Assembly (NCBI RefSeq): GCF_007431345.1
Contig: NZ_CP041730.1
Span: 930,001 to 994,000 of the forward strand
DNA: 64,000 nt
Direction of reading: 5' to 3'
From: Chitinimonas arctica
GTDB taxonomy: Bacteria; Pseudomonadota; Gammaproteobacteria; Burkholderiales; Chitinimonadaceae
The notes under the pieces were generated by a model that saw only the letters and a list, made by a program, of their open reading frames with translations, did no database searches and had not been told where the DNA came from. The translations under genes and the position numbers were made by a program. Positions 42,382-51,181 of this stretch are shown piece after piece. Position 1 is the stretch's first letter, and each line of letters starts with the position of its first letter.

Positions 42382-43068
42382 GTGGCCTTTCAAAATCTCA
42401 ATGATGTTCAGTTTTCGGCTGATCAAGTAGTGATCGCCATTTCCCACAGTGATTTTGGGGGTGGTCATATTGGCATTGGCTTTCATACAGCGAAAGCGGG
42501 TGCGAAAATAATGCATCTGGCTTGGCATCACAGACTAGAAATGCAAGAAATCCCAGATTTTTCTCGCAAATCATGCTGGGCTGCTGATGTTCTTGTTATT
42601 CCGCCGTTAGCGTCAAAACAGCTTGTTGCTTTCATTCGCGCGGTAGCCACCAAGTGTCCTAAGATTAGCTATGGTATAAATTTTTTAGCGGCGAGGGGTT
42701 CTTTTCAGGCGAATGCGAGTTATAAGCCCCCAAAGGGGAGCGATGGGTTAACGTGCGCAACCTTTGTTATTGAAGTATTGAGGGCTGGCAAGGTGAATTT
42801 AATCAATGGGGATACATGGATGCCAACGCCTCAAAATGTAAGTTGGGGAAATAATGTTTGCGCGCTATTGGAAAAATGGGCAGATGCTGAACATGTAGAT
42901 GCAGTAAAAAGAAACATCAATGGTTTACGGATACGACCATTCGAGGTGGCTGGAGCTGCGCAACTTGGGTATAAAAAATGGCCTGTTGATTTTCAAGGTA
43001 CTCAACAGCCTGCCAGTGATGCGGAGAACCAACTCCCTCAAATTTGTCCGCCCCCCTCACCGATATAG
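42382..43068 (+). CDS. Permuted NlpC/P60-like (papain-fold) protein
   Basis: 228 residues with GTG start at 42382 (TGAGG eight bases upstream). The His element comes first (HSDFGGGHIGIGFH) and the Cys element later (SDGLTCATFVIEVLRAG), the order in permuted NlpC/P60 (YiiX/LRAT-like) enzymes. Ends Pro-rich. No export signal, so the target is probably intracellular: a peptide, acyl or amide bond. Third gene of the cassette; a good terminator follows after ~100 bases. Confidence 0.6.
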   Translation: MAFQNLNDVQFSADQVVIAISHSDFGGGHIGIGFHTAKAGAKIMHLAWHHRLEMQEIPDFSRKSCWAADVLVIPPLASKQLVAFIRAVATKCPKISYGINFLAARGSFQANASYKPPKGSDGLTCATFVIEVLRAGKVNLINGDTWMPTPQNVSWGNNVCALLEKWADAEHVDAVKRNINGLRIRPFEVAGAAQLGYKKWPVDFQGTQQPASDAENQLPQICPPPSPI

Positions 43069-43164
43069 ATCCAACCGACATTCCCGCTAATATTACCGCT
43101 GTGATTTACAGGCTCGTACAAATCAGGTATAGTTTTGCTACTTTCCGAAGGAAGTTACGCCTAG

Positions 43165-43196
43165 GCCCGCTCAGTTCACACTGCGCGGGCTTTTTT
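43165..43196 (+). terminator. Intrinsic terminator after the three-gene cassette
   Basis: GCCCGC, a 14-base loop, GCGGGC, then TTTTTTG. It ends rightward transcription from the prophage/cassette. Confidence 0.85.
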
Positions 43197-43234
43197 GTTT
43201 CCGCCTTCGGGGTTTGAAGAGAAGGGGCCGGCGC

Positions 43235-43497
43235 CATATGACCGAAAGGTTGGATGTCATACGAATATCAAAAGGCATATTGCCCGAGAACACTCTCGGC
43301 TATACGATGGGTCGTATGGCCTATCAGGACACGGCTACGCCTCATGACTTCCGTGCCCTGGCCTACACAGTGCTAACGAGGAGGGGTTTGATCACAACAT
43401 TGTCGAGCGCCAGCTTGCGCATGCTCAACGCAACAAAGTTTGGGCTGCTTACTACCGAGCTGAGCATTTAGGAGACCGCCGGAAGTTGACGCAGTGA
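43235..43497 (+). pseudogene. Frameshifted C-terminal fragment of a P4-type integrase
   Basis: Frame 2 (as 43214) gives LPENTLGYTMGRMAYQDTAT then PHDFRALAYTVL, matching the SENTVNxALRRMGY and HGFRAxAxTLL blocks. About position 43374 one base is missing; the next frame continues NEEGFDHNIVERQLAHAQRN and then AAYYRAEHLGDRRKLTQ followed by TGA, matching the (W)NxDAIERQLAH and AAYNRAxYL blocks with the catalytic Tyr. The upstream catalytic part is gone. This is the relic of a second integrative element, distinct from the lambdoid integrase at 29.7 kb. Confidence 0.85.
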
Positions 43498-43534
43498 TCG
43501 GCTGATTTTTTGAATGGCGTGTGAGGTGATTAAT

Positions 43535-44317
43535 TCATTCCGTAAATTCCATGCCTACTTCGTCGGAAAAAGGTGTGGGTTTTGATTGGTAGAGATCAAA
43601 CGATAGCCCCACTTCACTCATTGCATTTTTAAGTTCATCATTTGATTTTAAATACCTCACCGAATAGAAGCTCTCAAAAAATCCACTAATAATAATTAAT
43701 CTTATTTGAGAAAAATCCGTAAAATTGATAAGTGCCTTTAGATAGATTTCTCGATCTTTGATTGAGAAACCATTTTCGTTACTCAGTCTCTCTGAAATCA
43801 ATTTCACTATTATGTAGAAAGATCTAGTGTTGTTAAATATTTGATCTTTTTGATCGATAAAATCAAGATAGTTCATTAGCTCGTCTTGATGCGCTTCGTT
43901 CTTTTGTATTTCCTCTATTCGGTCTTCGATTTTTATAACCGCCTCTGACCCGGAAGCGATACTTTGGGTATTATTCGGGTCCGGTAAAATGCTAAAGGAT
44001 TTAAATAGCTCTTTTTGAGAGTCGATCATGCTAAAGAACAAGCTTTCAAAAGCGCGAATTTTTTCTCTCTTTTCGTTATTATTTAGCTCGGCTTCCAATC
44101 CTTTGTTTGCTTCAATTTGCAGGCTAAGGGATTTGATGAGTAGGATTATGGAAATAAAACTTAAAACTGGGTTTAATAAGCCACCAATGTAGTCGCCGAG
44201 CTGCCCCCAAGCCTCCGGCTTCTCGGAGATTGGATAGCCAATAAAATTTATGGCATAGGCCGCAGTGACAATAGTGAAAAGTATTGCAGCAGCAACAATT
44301 GCATATTTATTCTGCAT
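43535..44317 (-). CDS. Putative phage abortive-infection membrane protein (PutAbiC-like)
   Basis: 260 residues. Two N-terminal membrane helices (IVAAAILFTIVTAAYAINF and VLSFISIILLIKSLSLQI) flank WGQLGDYIGGLLNP, the hallmark of the putative AbiC family. A long charged helical cytoplasmic part follows (FESLFFSMIDSQKELF onward). Its start overlaps the stop of the upstream gene by 11 bases. The DNA is distinctly AT-rich, unlike its neighbours, indicating horizontal arrival. Abortive infection by this family is inferred from the name-giving relative, not shown here. Confidence 0.75.
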   Translation of the reverse strand: MQNKYAIVAAAILFTIVTAAYAINFIGYPISEKPEAWGQLGDYIGGLLNPVLSFISIILLIKSLSLQIEANKGLEAELNNNEKREKIRAFESLFFSMIDSQKELFKSFSILPDPNNTQSIASGSEAVIKIEDRIEEIQKNEAHQDELMNYLDFIDQKDQIFNNTRSFYIIVKLISERLSNENGFSIKDREIYLKALINFTDFSQIRLIIISGFFESFYSVRYLKSNDELKNAMSEVGLSFDLYQSKPTPFSDEVGMEFTE

Positions 44318-45137
44318 GGGCGACGCTACGGATTATGTATTTAATGATTTTCCCGTCCTTTAGAAGAAGGGGTGTAGTGGTAATTCTGAGATACTTCCAT
44401 TGCTCTTCCTCTAGTCCGTTGTTGTGATCTAGATTTTCAGAGAAGATTTTCTTGGCAGTAAGTCTTACTTGCTTGTATTGAATTGTGAAGCCAAATGCAA
44501 CGGTTTCGCTTTCACCTTTGACTATTAGGCGTCCATTGCCTGTATGTATATTCAGTCGCGTAATGCCAACTAAAAGAGTTTCAACTTTGATTGATTCGGT
44601 CGTATGAAGCACCCTTGCGGTTGTTTGATTGAAAACTCCAATGATGGTCTGTTCGTATCTATTTTCCCGGAACCTTATTTTAACGTCGCGATCAAAATTA
44701 GTTGATATTGTGTGAATATCCTTTAAGGCTGAAACCCTGAGCTGTTCGATTAAGGCCTCAGCAGTCCCCTTGAGGCGATCGATGATTTTCTGGGATTTTT
44801 CAGAAAGAGCTTTTGATTCCAAATAAAGTGATTCGCTTATAAAATAGGTGAGCATCTCTACAAATGTTGCCTTTCCAATTCTGGAAAATTTTTTCTTTAG
44901 GTTTTCATCATAAATTTCGATGCAAAATTCATGTCCATATGACCCCTTGAAGCTTTGTTTTAGGCTGGTCCTTACTTTACCTTTGTGTGTGAGGTGCTTG
45001 GGTACCTTTTCTTCTAGGATAGTTTCCGCTATCAATCTAGTGGCTGTGGATGCTCCCTGCAAGGTCTCCAATGCGGCTTTCATATCCACATGTTCATCAG
45101 GAGGGCTGTCTATAACTACATCAAGATTAAATGGCAT
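44307..45137 (-). CDS. Unknown protein, operon partner of the PutAbiC-like gene
   Basis: 276 residues from the ATG at 45137 (MPFNLDVVIDSPPDEHVDMK); an ATG at 45149 is the alternative. A conserved-looking start (AALETLQGASTATRLIAETI) and HLTHKGKVRTSLKQSFKGSY precede a helical middle and a beta-rich C-terminal half (IGVFNQTTARVLHTTESIKV, GRLIVKGESETVAFGF). No catalytic motif recognised. AT-rich like its partner. The 11-base overlap implies coupled translation and a joint role; the beta-rich half could be a sensor for a phage component. Confidence 0.6.
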   Translation of the reverse strand: MPFNLDVVIDSPPDEHVDMKAALETLQGASTATRLIAETILEEKVPKHLTHKGKVRTSLKQSFKGSYGHEFCIEIYDENLKKKFSRIGKATFVEMLTYFISESLYLESKALSEKSQKIIDRLKGTAEALIEQLRVSALKDIHTISTNFDRDVKIRFRENRYEQTIIGVFNQTTARVLHTTESIKVETLLVGITRLNIHTGNGRLIVKGESETVAFGFTIQYKQVRLTAKKIFSENLDHNNGLEEEQWKYLRITTTPLLLKDGKIIKYIIRSVAHAE

Positions 45138-45857
45138 CGCTGAACCCAAGAAATTAGTGGTGGTTGCGTTGGTGGGCTAAATGAAATTTTTGGCCAAATT
45201 GCCGTATGCTATTTAGCACCCCGCGCGCTTGTGACACTGTTACGCCCGGCTGCTTTATTGGGGGGCATTTCATGTACGCTGAGAAGAACCTGTGAGGCGC
45301 GCCAGCAATGGCGGAAATAGGAAGGGAATGGGGCATAAACTCATTCGGTTTCATGTGTCCTAGACCTGCAGCCCGCACTATGCTCTCCCTCTGCCTGCTG
45401 GTCTTGAGCTGGCCATTCTTCTCACAGTGCTTAGAAGCACTGTCCTTAGCCATCTAAGTGCATCCTTAACTGTCCTGCAAGCAAGAGCTAACTTCTTTGG
45501 CACTTGTGTTGTACGGCGGGTCGTTTCCGTATTCAGTGTATGAGAAGAGGCGGTCGGTGCCACGTGAGCGAAAGGTGGGGGTGTCAATCTCGGCAAGCGT
45601 GGTCGCAACGAATAGCAGTATGGTCTTCATGGGGCTGACTTCGACGTTCTCGAACTAGGAATTAACGCGCGGATTATTCCAATGGCTGGGGCCCCTGCCG
45701 ATCTGCGTCCCCTGCGGGTGGGCATACCCGCGCGATCCAGCTAGTTACCAAGTTTTTCGTCGGTTTCGTTTCCTATCGGCCTAGTTGTGCAGACCCTCTC
45801 CCACAGCTCCCCGTAAAGCCTTATGGCACAAGGCTTTCAGCAGTTTCCCCAGTTGCG
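45138..45857. other. Degenerate stretch between the Abi-like cassette and the IS3 remnant
   Basis: No gene I would defend. A 99-codon minus-strand frame (45154-45453) and a 54-codon minus-strand frame starting near 45630 (MKTILLFVATTLAEIDTPTF) lack clear ribosome sites and homology. At 45424-45443 lies a 9-bp inverted repeat with a 2-base centre (ACAGTGCTT-AG-AAGCACTGT). The stretch is likely decayed mobile DNA. Confidence 0.5.
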
Positions 45858-46301
45858 CTAGCCGCTCCAGTGGCGTTCAGCCCAAACGAATTTACCCGTC
45901 AAACCGTTTCGTTTTGAAGCGTTTGGAGTCCTCGTGCTGAATTGTCGATCCAGCACGTTGGATGCAAACGGTAGGGAGTGCTTACTGTTGGTCGTCGCCT
46001 TGTAACGCCGCTTGTGGCGCGCACGAATGCTGTGCTTCTGCTTCAAGCGCTGGATGCGTGCCTTGCTTACCGGATGCCCTCTGGATTTGAGTTCCTGGAA
46101 GATGCGCGGTGAGCCATAGGCACCCTGGCATTCGGCATGCACGCTGCGGATTAGCGCGAGCAACTGCGTGTCAGAAAGCCAGTGTGTCGGGCCGCCACAG
46201 GCCTGCCAATCGGCGAAGCCGCTCGTGCTGACGGACAGCACTTTGCAGAGCGACTGCAAGGGATAGTGTTTGCGCATCTGGTCAATCACGGCGTACTTCA
46301 C
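45858..46301 (-). pseudogene. IS3-family transposase OrfB, truncated
   Basis: 147 residues remain. MKYAVIDQMRKHYPLQSLCK, GAYGSPRIFQELKSRGHPVS and ARIQRLKQKHSIRARHKRRY are the N-terminal HTH_21 part. After VLDRQFST the sequence no longer matches the family and soon stops, so the whole DDE catalytic domain is lost. The element cannot transpose by itself. Confidence 0.85.
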
Positions 46302-46594
46302 TGCGACTTTTTCGCGAAATACGCCGTGGCTTTTTCCAGAATTTCGAGCTCCATCTTCAGGCGGGAATTCTCGGCACGCAGGCGTGACAGTTCCATCTGC
46401 TCTGGTGTGACGGGCTTGCCGGAACCTGTCGCCATCTTCCCGGCCTTGTGGGCCTTGCGCCAGTTGGCAAGCGTCTGCTCGGATATGCCCAAGTCGCGCG
46501 CAACCTGAGCGGGGGTCTTACCTTCGACTTCGACCAGGCGGACGGCTTCTTGCTTGAATTCGGTGGTGTAGCTTTGTCGTGGAATTTTGTACAT
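46298..46594 (-). CDS. IS3-family transposase OrfA
   Basis: 98 residues: HTH YTTEFKQEAVRLVEVEGKTP with AQVARDLGISEQTLANWRKA, then a leucine-zipper helix (ELSRLRAENSRLKMELEILE) ending TAYFAKKSQ. OrfA is complete and precedes the truncated OrfB with the usual small overlap for programmed frameshifting. Without OrfB it may only act as a repressor or be inert. Confidence 0.9.
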   Translation of the reverse strand: MYKIPRQSYTTEFKQEAVRLVEVEGKTPAQVARDLGISEQTLANWRKAHKAGKMATGSGKPVTPEQMELSRLRAENSRLKMELEILEKATAYFAKKSQ

Positions 46595-46733
46595 TCGGAA
46601 CCTCTGTAGACCGGTTTACCCGGCTACGATTGGTATCCGAAATCCACACCCAAGCTCATTGCCAACATGAACTCGGTAACCGGATAGCTACACAGCTTGC
46701 GACGGCGGTCTTGCTCGTGCGGCCATATTGCCG

Positions 46734-49700
46734 TCAGTAGAGGTGCTGCACCGGATGCAAAATGGGGCCGGCGTCCAGGTAGGCATATACCTTTTCGAGC
46801 TCACGCTCGAACAGTGGCAATAAGCCCGCCACCGCTTCGGTATTGCCTGCGTTGCAGGCGACCTCGATCTGTTCACATAGCTCTCCGAGCACCGCCGCGC
46901 CGATACTGCGGGCGGCAGCCTTCAATTTGTGGGCTTGCTCACTGGCCTGTGCCAAGTGTTGCTTGGCACAGGCTATCTTTAATGCCTGCGCAATGACGAT
47001 GGCAGCGGCCCTGAAATCGGTCAGGAATTCCAGGAGCACGGCCGGATCGTCACCGACCAGGCTGGCCAGTACGCGCACATCCGCCGCCGGTGCGCCAGCA
47101 GCAATGGGAGGGATTTGCGGCAAGGGGTAAGACGGGTCAGCGGGTAGCCACGCGGCAAGAATGTCTTGCAGATCCGCCAATTGCACCGGTTTGCTCAGAT
47201 AACCGTCCATACCGGCAGCCCGGCAGCGATCGGCTTCATCCTTAAGCGCATTGGCGGTGAGTGCCACGATGGGACGGCGACTGGTGCCATCCTTCAGCGC
47301 CCGAATCGTGGTAGCAAGTTCGTAGCCGTCCATCTCAGGCATATGCAAATCGGTCAGCAAAAGCGCGTAATTGCCGCTTTGCCAACATGCGAGCGCAATA
47401 CGCCCGGTTGCAGCCACATCCGCGGCAAAGCCCAGCAAGGCCAACTGGCGCAAGATCACCTTCTGATTGGTCTCATTGTCCTCAGCCACCAGGATAAGCC
47501 GGCCCTGGCGAAGCGCGTCGCCATGCGCAGGGGGGCTGAATGCCTCCTCCTTCTGGCAGGGCGGCTTCGCCTGCTGCGACACTGCCTTTTCGGCAACCCT
47601 GCCCGCCACCGATGCCACGGCATGCAGCAATCGGCGGTAGGTAAGGACATTGCCGTCCAACCGTACCTGGTCCGGGAACTGGTCCGGGAACTGGTCCGGC
47701 AGGGCATGATGTGCGCCACGCGCAATGGTGATCCTACGAATGTCCTGCGCCGGATTCTGCAAGCGCATGGCGGCATGATCGTGTTGCGACGAAGGGATAT
47801 CCGCATCATCGACGACCCATATCCAGCACCCGGCCGGCAGCCGTGCCTGCAAGCGCTGTGCCTCGACCAGCGTGGCGGACCGTTCTACGCGCGCGCCGCC
47901 ATGGGATAGATAGGTAGCGATATGCGCGGCTTGGCTGCTCGCACCGCCCACCACCAGGCAGGCCAGCCCTGCCACTTCAGAGACCGGGTTGCTTGCATTC
48001 GCCTCGTCGGCCGGTATCTCGAACCGCAGGTTCACCGTGAAGGCGGCACCCTGCCCCGCCCTGCTATGCAGGGTTAAGTCGCCCTTCATCAGCTCCACCA
48101 AGCGGCGTGAAATCACCAGTCCCAGTCCGGTCCCGCCAAAACGCCGGGTCGTCGAGGTATCGGCCTGGCTGAATGCGGAGACCAGGCGTGCCTGCGTCTC
48201 CTCATCCATCCCTATCCCGTTGTCGCGCACCTGCACGGTGAGCGCCAGGTGTGTCGCGCTCCGCTCGGTGGGCACCATGCTGACTTCCACCTGTCCGCAT
48301 TGTTCGCGGCCGCTGGAGAATTTGATGGCATTCCCGACCAGGTTCAACAACACCTGGCGCAAGCGCAAGCCATCGCCCAGGACGGTGGCGGGCAGCGTGG
48401 GATCGACAAACAATGCCAATTCCACGCTCTTTCTGGCTGCCAAGGGCGCCAGCATGGCGCAGGCCTTCTCAACCACCTCGGTCACCGAGATGGGGCTGGA
48501 CTCAATTTCCAGGCGGCCGGCTTCTATCTTGGAAAAATCGAGAATGTCGTCGATGATCGTTAGCAGGGAATAGGCCGAATCGCGGATCAGATCGACCATC
48601 TCCGTTTGGTAGTCTTGCAGGCAGGTCTGCTGCAAGATATCCACCATGCCGATCACCCCATTCATCGGCGTGCGAATCTCATGGCTCATGGTGGCCAGAA
48701 AGCTGGACTTGGCCTGGCTGGCCAAATTTGCCTCATTGCGGGCCTGTTCCAGATCAGCGGTACGATCGAGGACCCGTTGCTCCAATTTGACGGTGAGATC
48801 CAGAATTTCCAGTTCGGCCCGCTTTTGCTCGGTGATGTCCTCACCGATGCTGGCCGTACCGATCACGTCGCCCACGCCTGAGCGGAGTACCGAACTGTTC
48901 CAGCGTATCAGACGCCGCTCCCCGGCCCGGGTGAGTATCTCGTTCTCGTGATGCGATGCCTCAGGCAGATTGGCGAGCAGCGTCATGAAGACCTGCCTCA
49001 TGTCGCCAAGCGCCGATGGCGCGAACAGCTCGAACCAGTCGGCGCCGATCACCTCCTCCCGCTGCCAGCCCGTTACGCGTAGCAAGTAGTCGTTGCAATA
49101 GGTAATCCGGGACTCGAGATCCAGCATCACGGAAACGAGTTGCACACTACCGAGCAGGTCGCGGAAGCGGCGCTCGCTCTCACGCAGCGCCTGCGAGGCC
49201 AACATCTGTTCGGTAACATCTTCGGCCACGCCGCAGATGCGTATCATCTTGCCGGCATCGTCGCGAACCGGATAACCCTTGGTTTTTACCCAGCGAATGG
49301 AGCCGTCCGGCCTTACTACCCTGTATTCGAATTCATAGGATCCGGCCGCCATGCCTTGCTTATACTTCTCGTAGGTCGCTGCCCGGTCATCGGGATGGAG
49401 TGCTTCGATCCACGACCCAGGGCAGGCGTACAGGCTTTCGCAGCTGCGGCCCCAGATATCCTGGTAGGCGGGGCTGACATACAGCACGCTGTTGCTGTCC
49501 GCTTCAATCAGATAAAACACATCGCGGATGTTTTCGGCCATTTGGCGGAAGCGCAATTCGCTGGCTTCCAGACTTTCCTTGGCCTGCCGCTCTGCCGTCA
49601 CATCCAGGTACATGACCACCGCGCCATTCGAACCATCGTCCGCCAGCGGGGATACCATCAACAGGAACCAACGCCGTTCGCTGGGTAAGTGACTAGGATA

Positions 49701-50801
49701 TTCAATGGCGAAGTGCTTGACCTCTCCCGCCAGCACCGAACGAATACCGGCCGCCACCTTTTGCGCCACAGCGGCTTCATTGCCTTTTGCGCTGTCGCAA
49801 CTAGCCAGGTAGTTCAGCCCGATCCCGTAGGTCTGGCCTTGCAGCAGGTTTGTGCTGGCAACCCGGCGCCATGCCTCGTTCACCGAGACGATGGTCCCTT
49901 GCGTATCGAGCAAGGCAATATTGGCGGGTAGCGCATTGAGAATGGCGACCTGGGTGGCTGCCTCGCTCAGGCGCAGTTGGGTCAGGCGATAGAGTTGCTG
50001 TTCAGCGGCTTTGCGCTCGGTGATATCGCGCAATACGCCGACGATGATCAATTGCGTGCCAAAGCGTTGCGCCTGGCACCGCAACTCCACTTCCAGGCGG
50101 GAACCATCCTTGCGCCGTATTTCGATTTCGGTCAGATCGTTGCCAAGGTTATCCGCGATGATCGAGTCATACACACGCTCCAGCTCTTCCAGCGTGGCAA
50201 AACCTATTTGTTCCGGGCCTTGCCTGAGCAATTCTTCGCGCGTATAGCCGAGCATATTGCAGGCGGTGGCGTTGGCCTCGATAAAGCGCATGGTGCCGCG
50301 ATCGATCAGAAAGATGGCATCCGCCGTGGTATCCAGCGCGGAACGGAAGCGCTGCAAATCGGCGGTACGCGCCAGTACCTGCTGCTCCAGGATGACGTTA
50401 TGGTTCTGCAAGAAATCGTTGTATGACTTCAATCGCAGTAGATTGCGGACCCTGAGCCGCAACTCGGCCCGGTCGATGGGCTTGGTCAAGAATTCTTCCG
50501 CACCGGCATCCAGACCCGCCATGTGGGCGCGGCGATCGATTTGCGCGGTCACCATGATGATGGGGATGCTGGCGGTGGCCGGATTGGCCTTGAGCAGGCC
50601 GGCCAACTGGTAACCATCCATGCCTGGCATCACGATGTCGAGCAGGATCAAATCCGGTGGGCACTGCTTGATTTCCGCCAATGCGGCTTCACCGCTGGTG
50701 GCGCAGCTGGTCACATAGCCTTCCGATCGCAGCATCGCTTCAACCAACCTGCAATTGCGGACTTCATCGTCAACGACCAGGATGATGGCTGGGCTAGTCA
50801 T
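46734..50801 (-). CDS. Giant hybrid sensor kinase (REC - several PAS - HisKA - HATPase - REC - HPt)
   Basis: 1355 residues. N-terminal receiver (~7-120: VVDDE, DLILLDIVMPGMDG, TKP). A PAS array (~150-680) includes DTTADAIFLIDRGTMRFIEA, ENIRDVFYLIEADSNSVLYV and a PAC-like GVAEDVTEQ. HisKA has His in FLATMSHEIRTPMNGVIGM; the ATPase has NLVGNAIKF, DNGIGMDEETQ and FGGTGLGLVISRRL. A decayed receiver-like stretch, a true receiver (VAEDNETNQKVI, LLTDLHMPEMDGYE) and an HPt domain with His in QAHKLKAAARSIGA end the protein. It can run a whole His-Asp-His relay. No membrane helix. It overlaps the stop of the receiver gene upstream by four bases. Confidence 0.92.
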   Translation of the reverse strand: MTSPAIILVVDDEVRNCRLVEAMLRSEGYVTSCATSGEAALAEIKQCPPDLILLDIVMPGMDGYQLAGLLKANPATASIPIIMVTAQIDRRAHMAGLDAGAEEFLTKPIDRAELRLRVRNLLRLKSYNDFLQNHNVILEQQVLARTADLQRFRSALDTTADAIFLIDRGTMRFIEANATACNMLGYTREELLRQGPEQIGFATLEELERVYDSIIADNLGNDLTEIEIRRKDGSRLEVELRCQAQRFGTQLIIVGVLRDITERKAAEQQLYRLTQLRLSEAATQVAILNALPANIALLDTQGTIVSVNEAWRRVASTNLLQGQTYGIGLNYLASCDSAKGNEAAVAQKVAAGIRSVLAGEVKHFAIEYPSHLPSERRWFLLMVSPLADDGSNGAVVMYLDVTAERQAKESLEASELRFRQMAENIRDVFYLIEADSNSVLYVSPAYQDIWGRSCESLYACPGSWIEALHPDDRAATYEKYKQGMAAGSYEFEYRVVRPDGSIRWVKTKGYPVRDDAGKMIRICGVAEDVTEQMLASQALRESERRFRDLLGSVQLVSVMLDLESRITYCNDYLLRVTGWQREEVIGADWFELFAPSALGDMRQVFMTLLANLPEASHHENEILTRAGERRLIRWNSSVLRSGVGDVIGTASIGEDITEQKRAELEILDLTVKLEQRVLDRTADLEQARNEANLASQAKSSFLATMSHEIRTPMNGVIGMVDILQQTCLQDYQTEMVDLIRDSAYSLLTIIDDILDFSKIEAGRLEIESSPISVTEVVEKACAMLAPLAARKSVELALFVDPTLPATVLGDGLRLRQVLLNLVGNAIKFSSGREQCGQVEVSMVPTERSATHLALTVQVRDNGIGMDEETQARLVSAFSQADTSTTRRFGGTGLGLVISRRLVELMKGDLTLHSRAGQGAAFTVNLRFEIPADEANASNPVSEVAGLACLVVGGASSQAAHIATYLSHGGARVERSATLVEAQRLQARLPAGCWIWVVDDADIPSSQHDHAAMRLQNPAQDIRRITIARGAHHALPDQFPDQFPDQVRLDGNVLTYRRLLHAVASVAGRVAEKAVSQQAKPPCQKEEAFSPPAHGDALRQGRLILVAEDNETNQKVILRQLALLGFAADVAATGRIALACWQSGNYALLLTDLHMPEMDGYELATTIRALKDGTSRRPIVALTANALKDEADRCRAAGMDGYLSKPVQLADLQDILAAWLPADPSYPLPQIPPIAAGAPAADVRVLASLVGDDPAVLLEFLTDFRAAAIVIAQALKIACAKQHLAQASEQAHKLKAAARSIGAAVLGELCEQIEVACNAGNTEAVAGLLPLFERELEKVYAYLDAGPILHPVQHLY

Positions 50802-51181
50802 GGTGGCGGGATGTCCGTTTTAAGGAGGAGGGCATCGATCACCGCGTACAGATCGGCGTACCGCAGTGGTTTGGCCAGGTAGGCATCACAGCCAGCCAAC
50901 CTGGTTTTCTCCCTATCTTCCTTCATCGCCATGGCAGTCAGTGCCACGACGGGTATACCGGCCGTGACCGGATCGTGTTTCAACTCGGCGGTTGCGGCCA
51001 GCCCATCCATACCGGGCAATTGGATGTCCAGCAGGATCAGGTCGGGCAGTTCCCTGCGCGCTTGGACCAAACCTTCTTCGGCATCCGTCGCGCATAGCAC
51101 CGTATGGCCGGCGGTTTTCAATAGCAGACAGGCCAGCTTCATATTCGCCGGGTTGTCTTCAATCACTAATACTTTGGTCAT
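50798..51181 (-). CDS. Single-domain response regulator (DivK-like)
   Basis: 127 residues from MTKVLVIEDNPANMKLACLL at 51181; an ATG at 51199 would add six residues. Acidic pair in IEDN, phospho-acceptor Asp in DLILLDIQLPGMDG, conserved Thr/Lys in VVALTAMAM and LAKPLRYADLY. No output domain, so it probably shuttles phosphoryl groups between the two large kinases it sits between. Overlaps both neighbours. Confidence 0.93.
   Translation of the reverse strand: MTKVLVIEDNPANMKLACLLLKTAGHTVLCATDAEEGLVQARRELPDLILLDIQLPGMDGLAATAELKHDPVTAGIPVVALTAMAMKEDREKTRLAGCDAYLAKPLRYADLYAVIDALLLKTDIPPP

Larger units (their letters stand above)
45858..46620 (-). mobile_element. Truncated IS3-family insertion sequence
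   Basis: Intact orfA plus the first third of orfB; the far end with its terminal repeat and DDE domain is gone. The right border is placed roughly, just beyond the orfA start. It marks the junction between the accessory island and the sensor-kinase operon. Confidence 0.7.
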
